Assembly (NCBI GenBank): GCA_937896565.1
Contig: CALBOV010000343.1
Span: forward strand, 1-49,867
Reading direction: 5' to 3'
DNA: 49,867 nt
Source: an uncultured Salinisphaerales bacterium
GTDB taxonomy: Bacteria > Pseudomonadota > Gammaproteobacteria > Nevskiales > OUC007
Within the stretch, counting starts at the first letter, position 1; each line of letters opens with the position of its first letter. Below the pieces are notes generated by a model. The model worked only from the letters and a program-made list of their open reading frames with translations, was not told the DNA's origin and made no database searches. Below, piece by piece: positions 22,096 to 30,381 of the stretch. Both the position numbers and the translations under genes were made by a program.

Positions 22096-24522
22096 ATGGG
22101 GAAGTCCAGCATCGCGGCCGGCCTGGCCGCTTGCGCGCTGTTGCTCACGGCCGGTTGCGGCAATGGTCAGCGGTTCGGTGCCGATGGCGGAAATACGCCG
22201 CCCACCGGCTCACCACCCACCTACGACGCCACTATCCGGCGTGATTCCTACGGCGTTCCACATATCCGCGGTGAAGACTACGGCGATGTCGGCTACGGCT
22301 ACGGATACGTCCATGCCCAGGACAATGTCTGTGTGCTGGCGGAGGACATGATCACCACGCTGGGCCAGCGCGCGAAGTACTTCGGTCGCAGCGGCACCTA
22401 CAGCATCCCGGCCAACGGCAACACCTCGAACAATGTCGATTCCGACTTCTTCTGGCGGCATGTGGCGACCAGTGATCGCGTCGCCGCGCTGCGGGAGGAC
22501 GCATCGCCGCAGGCGGCCGCTGCCACCGCCGGATTCGCCGCCGGCTACTCACGCTACGTGCGCGAGCTGAAGAACGGCGAGCATCCGGGACGGCACCTGG
22601 CCTGTCGCGATGCCGAGTGGCTGACGGAACTGACCTCCGACGATGTCTATCGCCGCTATTTCCGGCTCGCCGTCATCGCCAGTTCTTCCGCTCTGGTCAC
22701 GGAAATCGGCGCGGCGCAGCCTCCGCTGCCCGGCGCCACCGCGGCGGCGGTCGCGGTGGATCGCGACCGCTTCCCGATGCAGGACGGACTGCCGATCGGC
22801 AGCAACATGTACGCACTGTCCGGCGAGGCGACCCAGACCGGACAGTCCATGCTGTTCGGCAACCCGCATTTCCCCTGGGAGGGCACCGAGCGGCTGTACC
22901 AGGCGCACATGACCATCCCGGGCGAGCTCGACATCATGGGGGCATCACTTTACGGCGTGCCGGCGGCGCTGATCGGCTTCAACCGCAACGTCGCCTGGAG
23001 CCACACGGTGTCCACCGCCTATCGGTTCGGGCTCTACGAGCTGACGCTGGTGCCTGGCGACCCGACCAGCTACCTGTTCGATGGCCAGCCGGTGGAGATG
23101 GCCTCCGAAACCTACACGATCGAGGTGCTGGAAGACGATGGCAGCGTGACGGAGGAGACCCGTACGCTCTACCGCAGCCACTACGGCCCGATGATGAGCC
23201 TGAGCGTATCCGGCATCCCGGTGCTGGGCTGGGATGTCGTCCGGGCCTACACCCTGCGCGACGCGAATGCGGAGAACACGCGGCTGATCAATCAGTTCTT
23301 CGCCTGGAACCGGGCGGAGTCGCTGGACGATTTCATGGCAAAGCAGCGTGACATTCTGGGCATTCCCTGGGTCAACACCGCCGCCACCGGACCGAACCAG
23401 CCGGCGTACTACGCCGACATCACCGTGGTGCCCAACGTGCCGGACAGCAAGGTCACCGAATGCCAGAGCGTGCTTGGCCCGGTGGTCGGCGCCCTGATGC
23501 CCGGCCTGCCCGTGCTCCGGGGCTCCAGTTCCGAGTGCGACTGGGACAGCGATGCCGACGCCCCCGTGCCCGGCATTTTCGGCGCGGGCAACCTGCCATC
23601 GCTACTCCGCGACGACTGGGTGCACAACTGCAACGACAGCTACTGGCTCACCCATCCCGACGAGCCGCTGACCGGTTACGCCGCCATCATCGGCGACGAG
23701 GAAACCGAACGCAGCCTGCGCACACGCCTGTGCATCCAGCAGGTCCAGGATCGGCTCGACGGCAGCGACGGACGCCCGGGAACCGGTTTCGCCGATCTGG
23801 AGCAGCTCCAGGACATCGTGCTGTCCAGCGCGGTGCTGACCGAACGTCTGGCCCGCCAGGCGGTCCTCGATGACATCTGCCCGCTCGGTACGCTGCTGTC
23901 GTCCTCGCTGAGTACCGTCGACATTTCCGACGCCTGCGCGATCCTGGAAACCTGGGACGGTTCGCTAAACCTGGACTCGGTGGGCGGACACATCTGGCGC
24001 GAGTTCTGGAAGCGGGCGGACGACGCGACCCTGCCGCTGTGGCTCAGCCCGTTCTCGACCGACGACCCGGTCAACACGCCAAATTCGCTGAACACGCTCA
24101 ACGCCGAGGTGGTGCTGGCCTTCGCCGACGCGGTGGAGGCGCTGGACGCCGCGGGCGTCGCGCTGGATGCCCCGCTGGGGACGCTGCAGGTCTCCGGCGT
24201 GCACGACCCGCAGGATCCGATTCCGGTCTTCGGCGGCAACGGCTTCGAAGGCGCGTTCACCATTGCCGCACGCGGCAATCTGGTCGACGGCCGCTACCCC
24301 GTGACCTATGGCAACAGCTATATCCAGACCGTGACCTGGGACGACAACGGAGACCCGGTCGCCGAGGGCTTCGTCACCTATTCCCAGTCCACCGATCCGG
24401 CCTCGCCATACTTCCAGAACATGACCGAAGCGTATTCCGCCAAGGAGTGGATTCCCTGGCGCTACACCGAGGCCCAGATCACGGCCGACCCCAATCTCAC
24501 GTCGATGCGGGTCTTCGAATAG
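22096..24522 (+). CDS. Penicillin/AHL acylase family lipoprotein
   Basis: An 808-residue Ntn-hydrolase precursor that hydrolyses amide bonds of acylated molecules; relatives include aculeacin A acylase and the AHL-degrading PvdQ. The N-terminal alpha-chain begins RDSYGVPHIRGEDYGDVGYG with the usual HAQDN. Self-cleavage is expected at G235|S236 in LPIGSNMYAL, releasing Ser236 as the nucleophile; NPHFPWEG and the ISLA-like NRNVAWSHTVS follow. A lipobox, LTAGC about residue 21, predicts lipid anchoring, which is unusual for this normally soluble periplasmic family. GGGAGGAG precedes the ATG. Preferred acyl substrate unknown. Confidence 0.92.
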   Translation: MGKSSIAAGLAACALLLTAGCGNGQRFGADGGNTPPTGSPPTYDATIRRDSYGVPHIRGEDYGDVGYGYGYVHAQDNVCVLAEDMITTLGQRAKYFGRSGTYSIPANGNTSNNVDSDFFWRHVATSDRVAALREDASPQAAAATAGFAAGYSRYVRELKNGEHPGRHLACRDAEWLTELTSDDVYRRYFRLAVIASSSALVTEIGAAQPPLPGATAAAVAVDRDRFPMQDGLPIGSNMYALSGEATQTGQSMLFGNPHFPWEGTERLYQAHMTIPGELDIMGASLYGVPAALIGFNRNVAWSHTVSTAYRFGLYELTLVPGDPTSYLFDGQPVEMASETYTIEVLEDDGSVTEETRTLYRSHYGPMMSLSVSGIPVLGWDVVRAYTLRDANAENTRLINQFFAWNRAESLDDFMAKQRDILGIPWVNTAATGPNQPAYYADITVVPNVPDSKVTECQSVLGPVVGALMPGLPVLRGSSSECDWDSDADAPVPGIFGAGNLPSLLRDDWVHNCNDSYWLTHPDEPLTGYAAIIGDEETERSLRTRLCIQQVQDRLDGSDGRPGTGFADLEQLQDIVLSSAVLTERLARQAVLDDICPLGTLLSSSLSTVDISDACAILETWDGSLNLDSVGGHIWREFWKRADDATLPLWLSPFSTDDPVNTPNSLNTLNAEVVLAFADAVEALDAAGVALDAPLGTLQVSGVHDPQDPIPVFGGNGFEGAFTIAARGNLVDGRYPVTYGNSYIQTVTWDDNGDPVAEGFVTYSQSTDPASPYFQNMTEAYSAKEWIPWRYTEAQITADPNLTSMRVFE

Positions 24523-24622
24523 CGGTTGCCGGCCTTCTTTCCTTATTCCAAAGCGGTCACCGCGCTGGTGACCGGCTGCCCCCGCCCCTACACTGCGTGG
24601 CCCGCTGGAATGGGATTGCATC

Positions 24623-25354
24623 ATGCAAACCGCGTTCGCCGATCAATACACCGACGTGACCGACGACAGCACGGTCGGCAATTCAGCCGGTCTGGACCCG
24701 AACCAGATCGCCGCGCTGAATGCCGCCTACGAGCCACTGGATTTCGGCGAGCGAATCCGCCGGGTCTACGACGACTTCGCGCCGGACAAGGTTCTGGTCA
24801 CCTCGTCGTTCGCCGCGACCTCCGCCTATTTCCTGCACATCATCTCCAGCATCCGTCCGGACCAGGAAATCTCGTTCATCGACACCGGCTACCACTTCCA
24901 GGAAACCATCTCGTACCGGGAATTCCTCAGCGCCGAGTACGGCCTCAAGGTGCGAGCGCTGCGCGCGGAGGACTGGAAGCATGAGTTCACGCGCAAGGAC
25001 AAGACCTGGAGCCACGATCCCGACTTCTGCTGCTCGATCAACAAGGTCGAGCCGCTGGAGGCGATCAAGCCGAACTACCACCTGTGGATTTCCAGCCTGA
25101 TGCGCTGGCAGACCGATCACCGCTCCGACATGGCGATTTTTGAAGAGCGTCGAGGCATCATCAAGTTCAACCCGATGATCGACGTGACCAAGGAGCAGCG
25201 TGAGGCATACATCCGGGATCACGGCCTGCCGTTCCATCCCCTGGTGGCCGAGGGCTACCAGTCGATCGGCTGCACGCATTGCACCGTCAAGGGTGACGGC
25301 CGTGCCGGGCGCTGGATCGGCAAGCCCAAGACCGAATGCGGGCTGCATCTGTAG
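24623..25354 (+). CDS. cysH: Adenylyl/phosphoadenylyl-sulfate reductase with 4Fe-4S cysteines
   Basis: A 243-residue thioredoxin- or glutathione-dependent enzyme that reduces activated sulfate to sulfite in assimilation. The PP-loop-like site is VLVTSSFAATSAYFLH; FIDTGYHFQET is conserved. Cys136-Cys137 (DFCCSINK) and Cys217-x2-Cys220 (GCTHC) are the four cluster ligands of the Fe-S type, which generally uses APS; enzymes without them use PAPS. The catalytic cysteine is Cys239 in KTECGLH. No other sulfate-assimilation gene is in the window. The start of a lipase gene lies inside its 3' end. Confidence 0.95.
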   Translation: MQTAFADQYTDVTDDSTVGNSAGLDPNQIAALNAAYEPLDFGERIRRVYDDFAPDKVLVTSSFAATSAYFLHIISSIRPDQEISFIDTGYHFQETISYREFLSAEYGLKVRALRAEDWKHEFTRKDKTWSHDPDFCCSINKVEPLEAIKPNYHLWISSLMRWQTDHRSDMAIFEERRGIIKFNPMIDVTKEQREAYIRDHGLPFHPLVAEGYQSIGCTHCTVKGDGRAGRWIGKPKTECGLHL

Positions 25355-26075
25355 GACGGCCTTCGCGACGCTCGTCGCGCTAGGCCTGCTCGCGCCGCTG
25401 CCGGGTCACACGCAAACCTCGCCGGCCGGGAACCGCCCGGTCGTGCTGCTGCACGGACTGGCCCGCACGGCGCGTTCAATGCGGCCGATCGCGGCGACGC
25501 TGGAGGACGCCGGCCGCCGCGTCTGCAATCTCGACTATCCGTCCACCAAGGCCACGGTCCAGGCACTGGTCGAGGACCATGTCCTGCCGGCGATTCGCGA
25601 TTGCGCCAATGACTCCGACGCGGCGATCGACTTCGTCACCCATTCCATGGGGGGCATTCTCGTTCGCGTGCTGGCCGAGCACGATGACGCCCCCGACATC
25701 GGCCGCGTCGTCATGCTCAGTCCGCCCAACCACGGCAGCGAACTGGTCGACCGCCTGGGCGACTGGTGGCTGTTCCGCTGGTGGAATGGTCCCGCCGGCG
25801 TCTCGCTGGGCACCGACGAGTCGGCACTGCCCGCCCGGCTCGGCGAACCCGGCTTCGAGTTCGCGGTCATCACCGGCGACCGCAGCCTGAACCCGCTGTT
25901 CTCCCGCTGGATACCCGGCGCCGATGACGGCAAAGTCTCGGTGGACAGCGCCCGGCTGGACGGGATGGCCGGGTTTCGCACCGTCCCCGCCTCGCACACG
26001 TTCATCATGCGGGATGACGCCGCAATCGGACTGACGCTTCAATTCCTCGCGGACGGCCGTTTCGACGAGCCGTAA
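25302..26075 (+). CDS. Exported alpha/beta-hydrolase lipase
   Basis: A lipase or esterase of about 257 residues. The hydrophobic signal segment (TAFATLVALGLL) is followed by the oxyanion motif VVLLHGLARTARSM, nucleophile elbow THSMGG with the serine near residue 115, and a late histidine in ASHTF. There is no ATG before the core. A GTG at 25302 with AAGG nine bases upstream is the best start; it lies within cysH in another frame, so the genes overlap by 53 bases. The N-terminal region before the signal core is therefore cysH-frame-constrained and the exact start is uncertain. Confidence 0.82.
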   Translation: MPGAGSASPRPNAGCICRTAFATLVALGLLAPLPGHTQTSPAGNRPVVLLHGLARTARSMRPIAATLEDAGRRVCNLDYPSTKATVQALVEDHVLPAIRDCANDSDAAIDFVTHSMGGILVRVLAEHDDAPDIGRVVMLSPPNHGSELVDRLGDWWLFRWWNGPAGVSLGTDESALPARLGEPGFEFAVITGDRSLNPLFSRWIPGADDGKVSVDSARLDGMAGFRTVPASHTFIMRDDAAIGLTLQFLADGRFDEP

Positions 26076-26089
26076 CCCGCGAGTTCCGG

Positions 26090-27520
26090 TCAGTACTCTC
26101 CGACCGTGACGATCTTCAGGGCGTTGGTGCCACCCGGGCCGGTGAAATCGCCCTTGGTAATCAGCACGCGATCGCCCTCGACGATCAGTTCACGATCCAG
26201 CAGGCAGTTGATCGCCTCGCGAATCGGCTTGAGCGAGGAATCCAGATTCGTCGCATCGAACTGCACGGGGTAGACCCCGCGACAAAGACACATGCGCCGG
26301 CGTGTCGTCTCGAAGCGCGTGAGGGCGAAAATCGGAATGCCGATGTCCTGCCGCGACATCATCCGCGCGGTCGCGCCGGATTCGGTCAGCGAGATGATGG
26401 CCTGCGCGTGCATGTGCCGCGCGGTGTACATCGTCGCCATCGCAATCGCCTCGTCGGTGCGGGCGAAATGATCCTGCGCCGTGGATCTGCGGCGCGTCGC
26501 CACCAGATGCTTCTCGGCGCCGAGACACACTCGCACCATGGCCTCGATCGCCTTCACCGGATACTTGCCGGCCGCGGTCTCGGCGGACAGCATCACCGCA
26601 TCGGTCCCGTCCATGACCGCGTTGGCCACGTCCAGCACTTCCGCGCGCGTCGGAATCGGCTGATTGATCATGGACTCCATCATCTGCGTCGCGGTGATGA
26701 CCACGCGGTTGAGATCCCGTGCCAGCGCGATCAGGCGCTTCTGCACCGCCGGCAGTTCGGCGTCACCGATTTCCACGCCGAGATCGCCGCGGGCGACCAT
26801 GACCCCGTCCGAGGCTTCGGTGATGGCTTCCAGATCGTCCACCGCTTCCGCGCGCTCGATCTTGGCGATCAGGTGCGCATCCAGACCATGCGCCTCGCAC
26901 AAGGCCCGCGCGGTCTCGATGTCCTTGGCCGAACGCGGGAACGACACCGCGATGAAATCCGCACCGACGTCCGCGGCGAAGCGGACATCCTCTCGGTCCT
27001 TGGCCGTCAGCGCGTCGGCGGACAGGCCGCCACCAAGCCGGTTAATCCCCTTGCGATCCGACAACCAGCCACCGGAGACCACGCGGCAATGCACGGCCGT
27101 GCCTTCGATGGCCTCCACTTCCAGGCGGATCACGCCGTCGTTGAGCAGCAGCGCATCACCGGGGCTGACGTCGTCAACCAGTTCCGGATAGCTGATGCCG
27201 ACCCGCTCCACGCTCCCGGCATCCGGCGCCAGTGCGGTGTCCAGCGAGAACCGGGCACCGTCATCCAGATGAACCGGCCCGTCCGCGAAGCCTTCGATGC
27301 GAATCTTCGGACCCTGCAGGTCGACCAGAATGGCGACCTCCCGACCGGTGGCCTCGGCGGCGGCCCGCACCGCGTCGATACGACGGCGATGCTCGTCGTG
27401 GCCGGAATGGGACGTGTTGATTCTCGCGACATTCATTCCGGCGAGCACGAGCTCCTCGATCCGGCCCGGAGCGTCGGTCGCCGGTCCCAGCGTCGCCACG
27501 ATCTTGGTGCGTCTGCGCAT
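26090..27520 (-). CDS. pyk: Pyruvate kinase
   Basis: A 476-residue glycolytic enzyme that transfers phosphate from phosphoenolpyruvate to ADP. Motifs: TKIVATLGPAT at the N-terminus, LVDLQGPKIRI, the catalytic lysine region DAHLIAKIER, VARGDLGVEIG, and ITATQMMESMI. The usual K+-site motif NFSHG reads NTSHSG here, keeping Asn, Ser and His. The C-terminal regulatory domain is complete. Convergent with the lipase (14 bp gap) and preceded on the same strand by panE. Confidence 0.97.
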   Translation of the reverse strand: MRRRTKIVATLGPATDAPGRIEELVLAGMNVARINTSHSGHDEHRRRIDAVRAAAEATGREVAILVDLQGPKIRIEGFADGPVHLDDGARFSLDTALAPDAGSVERVGISYPELVDDVSPGDALLLNDGVIRLEVEAIEGTAVHCRVVSGGWLSDRKGINRLGGGLSADALTAKDREDVRFAADVGADFIAVSFPRSAKDIETARALCEAHGLDAHLIAKIERAEAVDDLEAITEASDGVMVARGDLGVEIGDAELPAVQKRLIALARDLNRVVITATQMMESMINQPIPTRAEVLDVANAVMDGTDAVMLSAETAAGKYPVKAIEAMVRVCLGAEKHLVATRRRSTAQDHFARTDEAIAMATMYTARHMHAQAIISLTESGATARMMSRQDIGIPIFALTRFETTRRRMCLCRGVYPVQFDATNLDSSLKPIREAINCLLDRELIVEGDRVLITKGDFTGPGGTNALKIVTVGEY

Positions 27521-27576
27521 GCGATCAGCCTAGCAGCTCAACTTGAACAGGGGATGTCGCGCGAGGAACTGGTGGA

Positions 27577-28608
27577 TCAGGCGACCCCGATAGCCGTGAG
27601 CAGCGCGGCCGCGGACAGTTGCGGCGAGGCCTGCGCGGCTTCCGCGTCCCGTACCAGCCGACAAATCGCGGCGTTGACCGGCGCCGCCTGGCCGGTCTCG
27701 TCCGCCAGGCGGACGATCTCTCCGTTGAGGTAGTCGATTTCGGTCCTGCGGCCGCGGGTCAGATCCTCCCACATCGACGATCGCGCCTGCGGATCGATCC
27801 TGACCATGCCACGGGCCACGATGCGGAACAGCCAGTCCGGCGCAGACAACACCAACGGCATCAGCGTCGGCAGCAGCGGACCCGCGGCCCGAACCGACTT
27901 GCCGCCCGCGCGGATGACGGCAAGCGCCTCGCGCTGCGCGGCGGCGGTCACGCGGCGATAGTCCCGATCCGCGAGCTGGGCCTGCAACGGAACGCCGGAC
28001 AGGGCGTTGGTCGCGTTATTCAGGTTCACCACCAGCTTGCCCCATTGCACCGCCTCGATGCGCGGATTGAGCACCGCGGCCAGGCCTGCGCCGGTCAGCG
28101 CCTCGGCCACGGCCTTTGCCAGATGTTCGGCGTCGTCACGACGCTCGATGACCAGCGATCCGCTGGTGCCCTGGTGAAAATGGGCGGGACCGGCCCACAC
28201 AACGTTGTACGGCACCATGCCGGCCAGCACGTTGGCCTGGGCCAGGCACTCGCGCAGGATGGCCGGATTGCGCACGCCATTCTGAAAGCTGATCACGGTG
28301 GCGCCTTCCGTCACGAACGGCGCGAGGCTCTCCGCCATGGCCCGGGTGTCATGGCTCTTGGTCGTCACCAGAATCACGTCGCAGCCTTCCAGGCCGCCCG
28401 GCTCCGTCACCACCCGGATTCCATCCGGCGGAACCTGGCTGTCATGCCCGTTGAGGTCGCTGACCCGAACCCCCTGATCCGCGACCGCGTCGGCCAGACG
28501 CTGGCGTCCCAGCAGGACGACTTCATGACCATCAGCGGCCAGACGCGCGCCCAGATAGGCGCCGATGCTGCCCGCACCGGCGACGCCCACACGCATCGGA
28601 TGAATCAT
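27577..28608 (-). CDS. panE: 2-dehydropantoate 2-reductase
   Basis: A 343-residue KPR/ApbA family enzyme that reduces ketopantoate to pantoate with NADPH for coenzyme A synthesis. The nucleotide-binding motif GVAGAGSIGAYLGARLA is at residues 8-24; VTTKSHDT and ISFQNGVRN and the C-terminal NLNNATNALSG helices with the catalytic lysine (WGKLVVNLNNA) are present. It overlaps the thioesterase stop by four bases (ATGA). ATG 28608 or the ATG four codons later could be the start. Other ApbA paralogues act on different keto acids, so the substrate is likely but not certain. Confidence 0.9.
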   Translation of the reverse strand: MIHPMRVGVAGAGSIGAYLGARLAADGHEVVLLGRQRLADAVADQGVRVSDLNGHDSQVPPDGIRVVTEPGGLEGCDVILVTTKSHDTRAMAESLAPFVTEGATVISFQNGVRNPAILRECLAQANVLAGMVPYNVVWAGPAHFHQGTSGSLVIERRDDAEHLAKAVAEALTGAGLAAVLNPRIEAVQWGKLVVNLNNATNALSGVPLQAQLADRDYRRVTAAAQREALAVIRAGGKSVRAAGPLLPTLMPLVLSAPDWLFRIVARGMVRIDPQARSSMWEDLTRGRRTEIDYLNGEIVRLADETGQAAPVNAAICRLVRDAEAAQASPQLSAAALLTAIGVA

Positions 28609-29117
28609 CGGCGCGCCGCCCGCATGGTCTTGAGCCGCTCGGCATGCTCCAGCCGCAATGCCCGCCGGACCTCGGCTTCCTCGTAGCGGTGCTGTTCGGC
28701 GTCGGTCTCCGGCCGCACCGGCGGCACGATGATGGCGCGGCCGTGCTCGTCCAGCGCGACGAAGGTCAGATAGGCCGAAACGATATGCCGCGAATCACCG
28801 GTGTAGCTGTTCTCCGCCACGACCCGGGCGCCGATTTCCATCGACGTGCGCCAGGCGCGGTTGACCGCGACCGAGTAGATCAGCGTGTCACCGTCGGCCG
28901 CCGGTGCCAGAAAATGCATGGCATCCATGGATGCCGTGACGCAGACCCGGCCGCTGTGCCGCTCGGCGACCACCAGCGCCAGCCGGTCGATCGTCGACAT
29001 GACCAGCCCGCCGAACACCGTCCGGTGCGCGTTCATGTCGTGAGGAAAGATCTTGTAGACGTGTCCGCGAATCGCCGAGGCGGCGACGGGACGTGCATCC
29101 GGTGTGTCGGAAGTCAG
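28605..29117 (-). CDS. yciA: YciA-type acyl-CoA thioesterase, probable CTG start
   Basis: A hotdog-fold thioesterase, about 170 residues from the preferred start. Core: NAHRTVFGGLVMSTIDRLA (equivalent of the TNxxGxxFGGxLMxxxD helix), then ASMDAMHFLAPAADGD and YLTFVALDEHGR. The first ATG (29036) would begin inside the conserved N-terminal motif and remove the first strand, present upstream in frame as HVYKIFPHD. No ATG, GTG or TTG exists between that region and the upstream stop codon; a CTG at 29117 has GGAG seven bases before it and gives an N-terminus of the expected length. The stop overlaps the panE start. Confidence 0.88.
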   Translation of the reverse strand: MTSDTPDARPVAASAIRGHVYKIFPHDMNAHRTVFGGLVMSTIDRLALVVAERHSGRVCVTASMDAMHFLAPAADGDTLIYSVAVNRAWRTSMEIGARVVAENSYTGDSRHIVSAYLTFVALDEHGRAIIVPPVRPETDAEQHRYEEAEVRRALRLEHAERLKTMRAARR

Positions 29118-29199
29118 GAGCCTGCTCCGTGGCAGCTGCGGTGCCCGAGCATAACGGAGCCGTCAGGGGTCTGTCGCGACCAGCCGGCCGCGCAGGAAT

Positions 29200-29230
29200 G
29201 CGGTGCCGGACGATGGACGTCCGGCACCGC
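29200..29230 (-). terminator. Hairpin after lipoprotein gene
   Basis: A perfect 12-bp stem (GCGGTGCCGGAC with GTCCGGCACCGC) and seven-base loop begin nine bases past the stop of the lipoprotein gene. There is no T-run, so this may be a rho-independent-like or protective hairpin. Confidence 0.5.
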
Positions 29231-29238
29231 TGACAAAC

Positions 29239-30237
29239 TCAGTCGCAGATCGGCAGCAGGCCGCAGAGCAACGCGGACAGACCACCGGTTACCGGCGTCA
29301 GGACGGCCGCGAGAATCTCGTACACCACCGTGACCAGACCGGGCAGGATGCCGACGTCACCGAGAAGCACGTCCAGCTCCGCCACCAGATCAAGCAGTAC
29401 CGGCGCGAGATCCAGTTCGCCCTCGGGGATGCCCGCGAGCGCGGATGCCAGCACCTCGATCAGGCCTACCAGACCGAACAGCATGTTTTCGACCGACGTC
29501 ACCATCGATACGTCCGGAAAACCCGTGGCCGGTGAGCTGAAGCCGCTGATCATGTCCGCGGTGTCCGACATGGTCAGCTCCATCACCTGCAGCGCGGCCG
29601 CCGCACCCTCCGCGGATTCACCCGAGAGATTCAGGGCGGAGAGGTCGAGCGCCGCCAGATCTGCCGCCGCGACCTTCATCTGAGCCACCAGGGCCTCCAC
29701 GTCGGTGATCCCGGCCGGATCCGAAAGCATCGCATCCAGCGCGACCAGAGACTGCGGGGCACCCCCGAACTGCTTGGCCGAACCTTGCGGCACCAGGGAC
29801 TGCAAACCACTCAGCAGGATGACGACGGCATCACGGGTATGGGTGAAAATCTCGGCGCCCGTGTCCTGCAGCAACGTCTGAAACAGCGCGGGGTCGGACT
29901 CACCCTGCTCCGCGAGCGTCTGGACGGACAGCAATGCTTCCAGCAGCTCATCGGGTGCGTCCAGGAGAGTGAGCACCGCATTGGAAATCGAGGCGACCAG
30001 CTCGCGACCCGCGAACTCCGGCAGGTTGGCGGCCAGCCCATCGACCAGCAACTTGTCCAGAATCACCTGAATCTGATCCAGCGGTTCGCCACCAACCAGG
30101 CCTTCCAGGTTGTCCGTGGTGTTCACGGGGCCCTGATCCTGTGCCGACGACGTGTCGCCGCCCGAGCATCCCGCCAGACCGACTGCGACTGCCAGCCCCA
30201 AAGCCAGCAGAATATGACGTGCTCCCTTGTGTTCCAT
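29239..30237 (-). CDS. Leucine-rich lipoprotein of unknown function, paralogue 1
   Basis: A 332-residue protein with a lipoprotein signal (LAGC, Cys near residue 24, Ser at +2, so probably outer membrane). The mature part is rich in Leu, Ala, Asp and Glu and predicted mostly helical, with EPLDQIQVILDKLL, PDELLEALL and GAEIFTHTRDAVVILL. It ends in a hydrophobic stretch and CGLLPICD. Its upstream neighbour on the same strand is a paralogue sharing the signal peptide, these motifs and the same ending. I recognise no family. ATG chosen for the signal peptide. Confidence 0.85.
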   Translation of the reverse strand: MEHKGARHILLALGLAVAVGLAGCSGGDTSSAQDQGPVNTTDNLEGLVGGEPLDQIQVILDKLLVDGLAANLPEFAGRELVASISNAVLTLLDAPDELLEALLSVQTLAEQGESDPALFQTLLQDTGAEIFTHTRDAVVILLSGLQSLVPQGSAKQFGGAPQSLVALDAMLSDPAGITDVEALVAQMKVAAADLAALDLSALNLSGESAEGAAAALQVMELTMSDTADMISGFSSPATGFPDVSMVTSVENMLFGLVGLIEVLASALAGIPEGELDLAPVLLDLVAELDVLLGDVGILPGLVTVVYEILAAVLTPVTGGLSALLCGLLPICD

Positions 30238-30263
30238 CACGAGTCTCCGTGCAAAATGAGTTG

Positions 30264-30287
30264 AATACGTTCGGTTCGTATTACGAA
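30264..30287. promoter_or_regulatory. Overlapping inverted repeats upstream of lipoprotein 1
   Basis: TTCGTA-t-TACGAA (30275-30287) is a perfect palindrome and AATACG-ttcggtt-CGTATT (30264-30282) an overlapping inverted repeat, 27-50 bp before the start codon, in an AT-richer patch. Candidate regulator binding site. Confidence 0.4.
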
Positions 30288-30339
30288 TTCTTAACGTAGT
30301 GTGAGTCCCGTGGTGCACCAGTCTGACGGACGGCGCAGA

Positions 30340-30372
30340 TCGGGCGCATGGCCGCGTGGGGCATGCGCCCGA
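30340..30372 (-). terminator. Hairpin after lipoprotein paralogue 2
   Basis: A perfect 11-bp stem TCGGGCGCATG/CATGCGCCCGA with an 11-base loop starts ten bases after the stop codon. No T-run follows. The position mirrors the hairpin after paralogue 1. Confidence 0.5.
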
Positions 30373-30381
30373 ACCGAGCAA

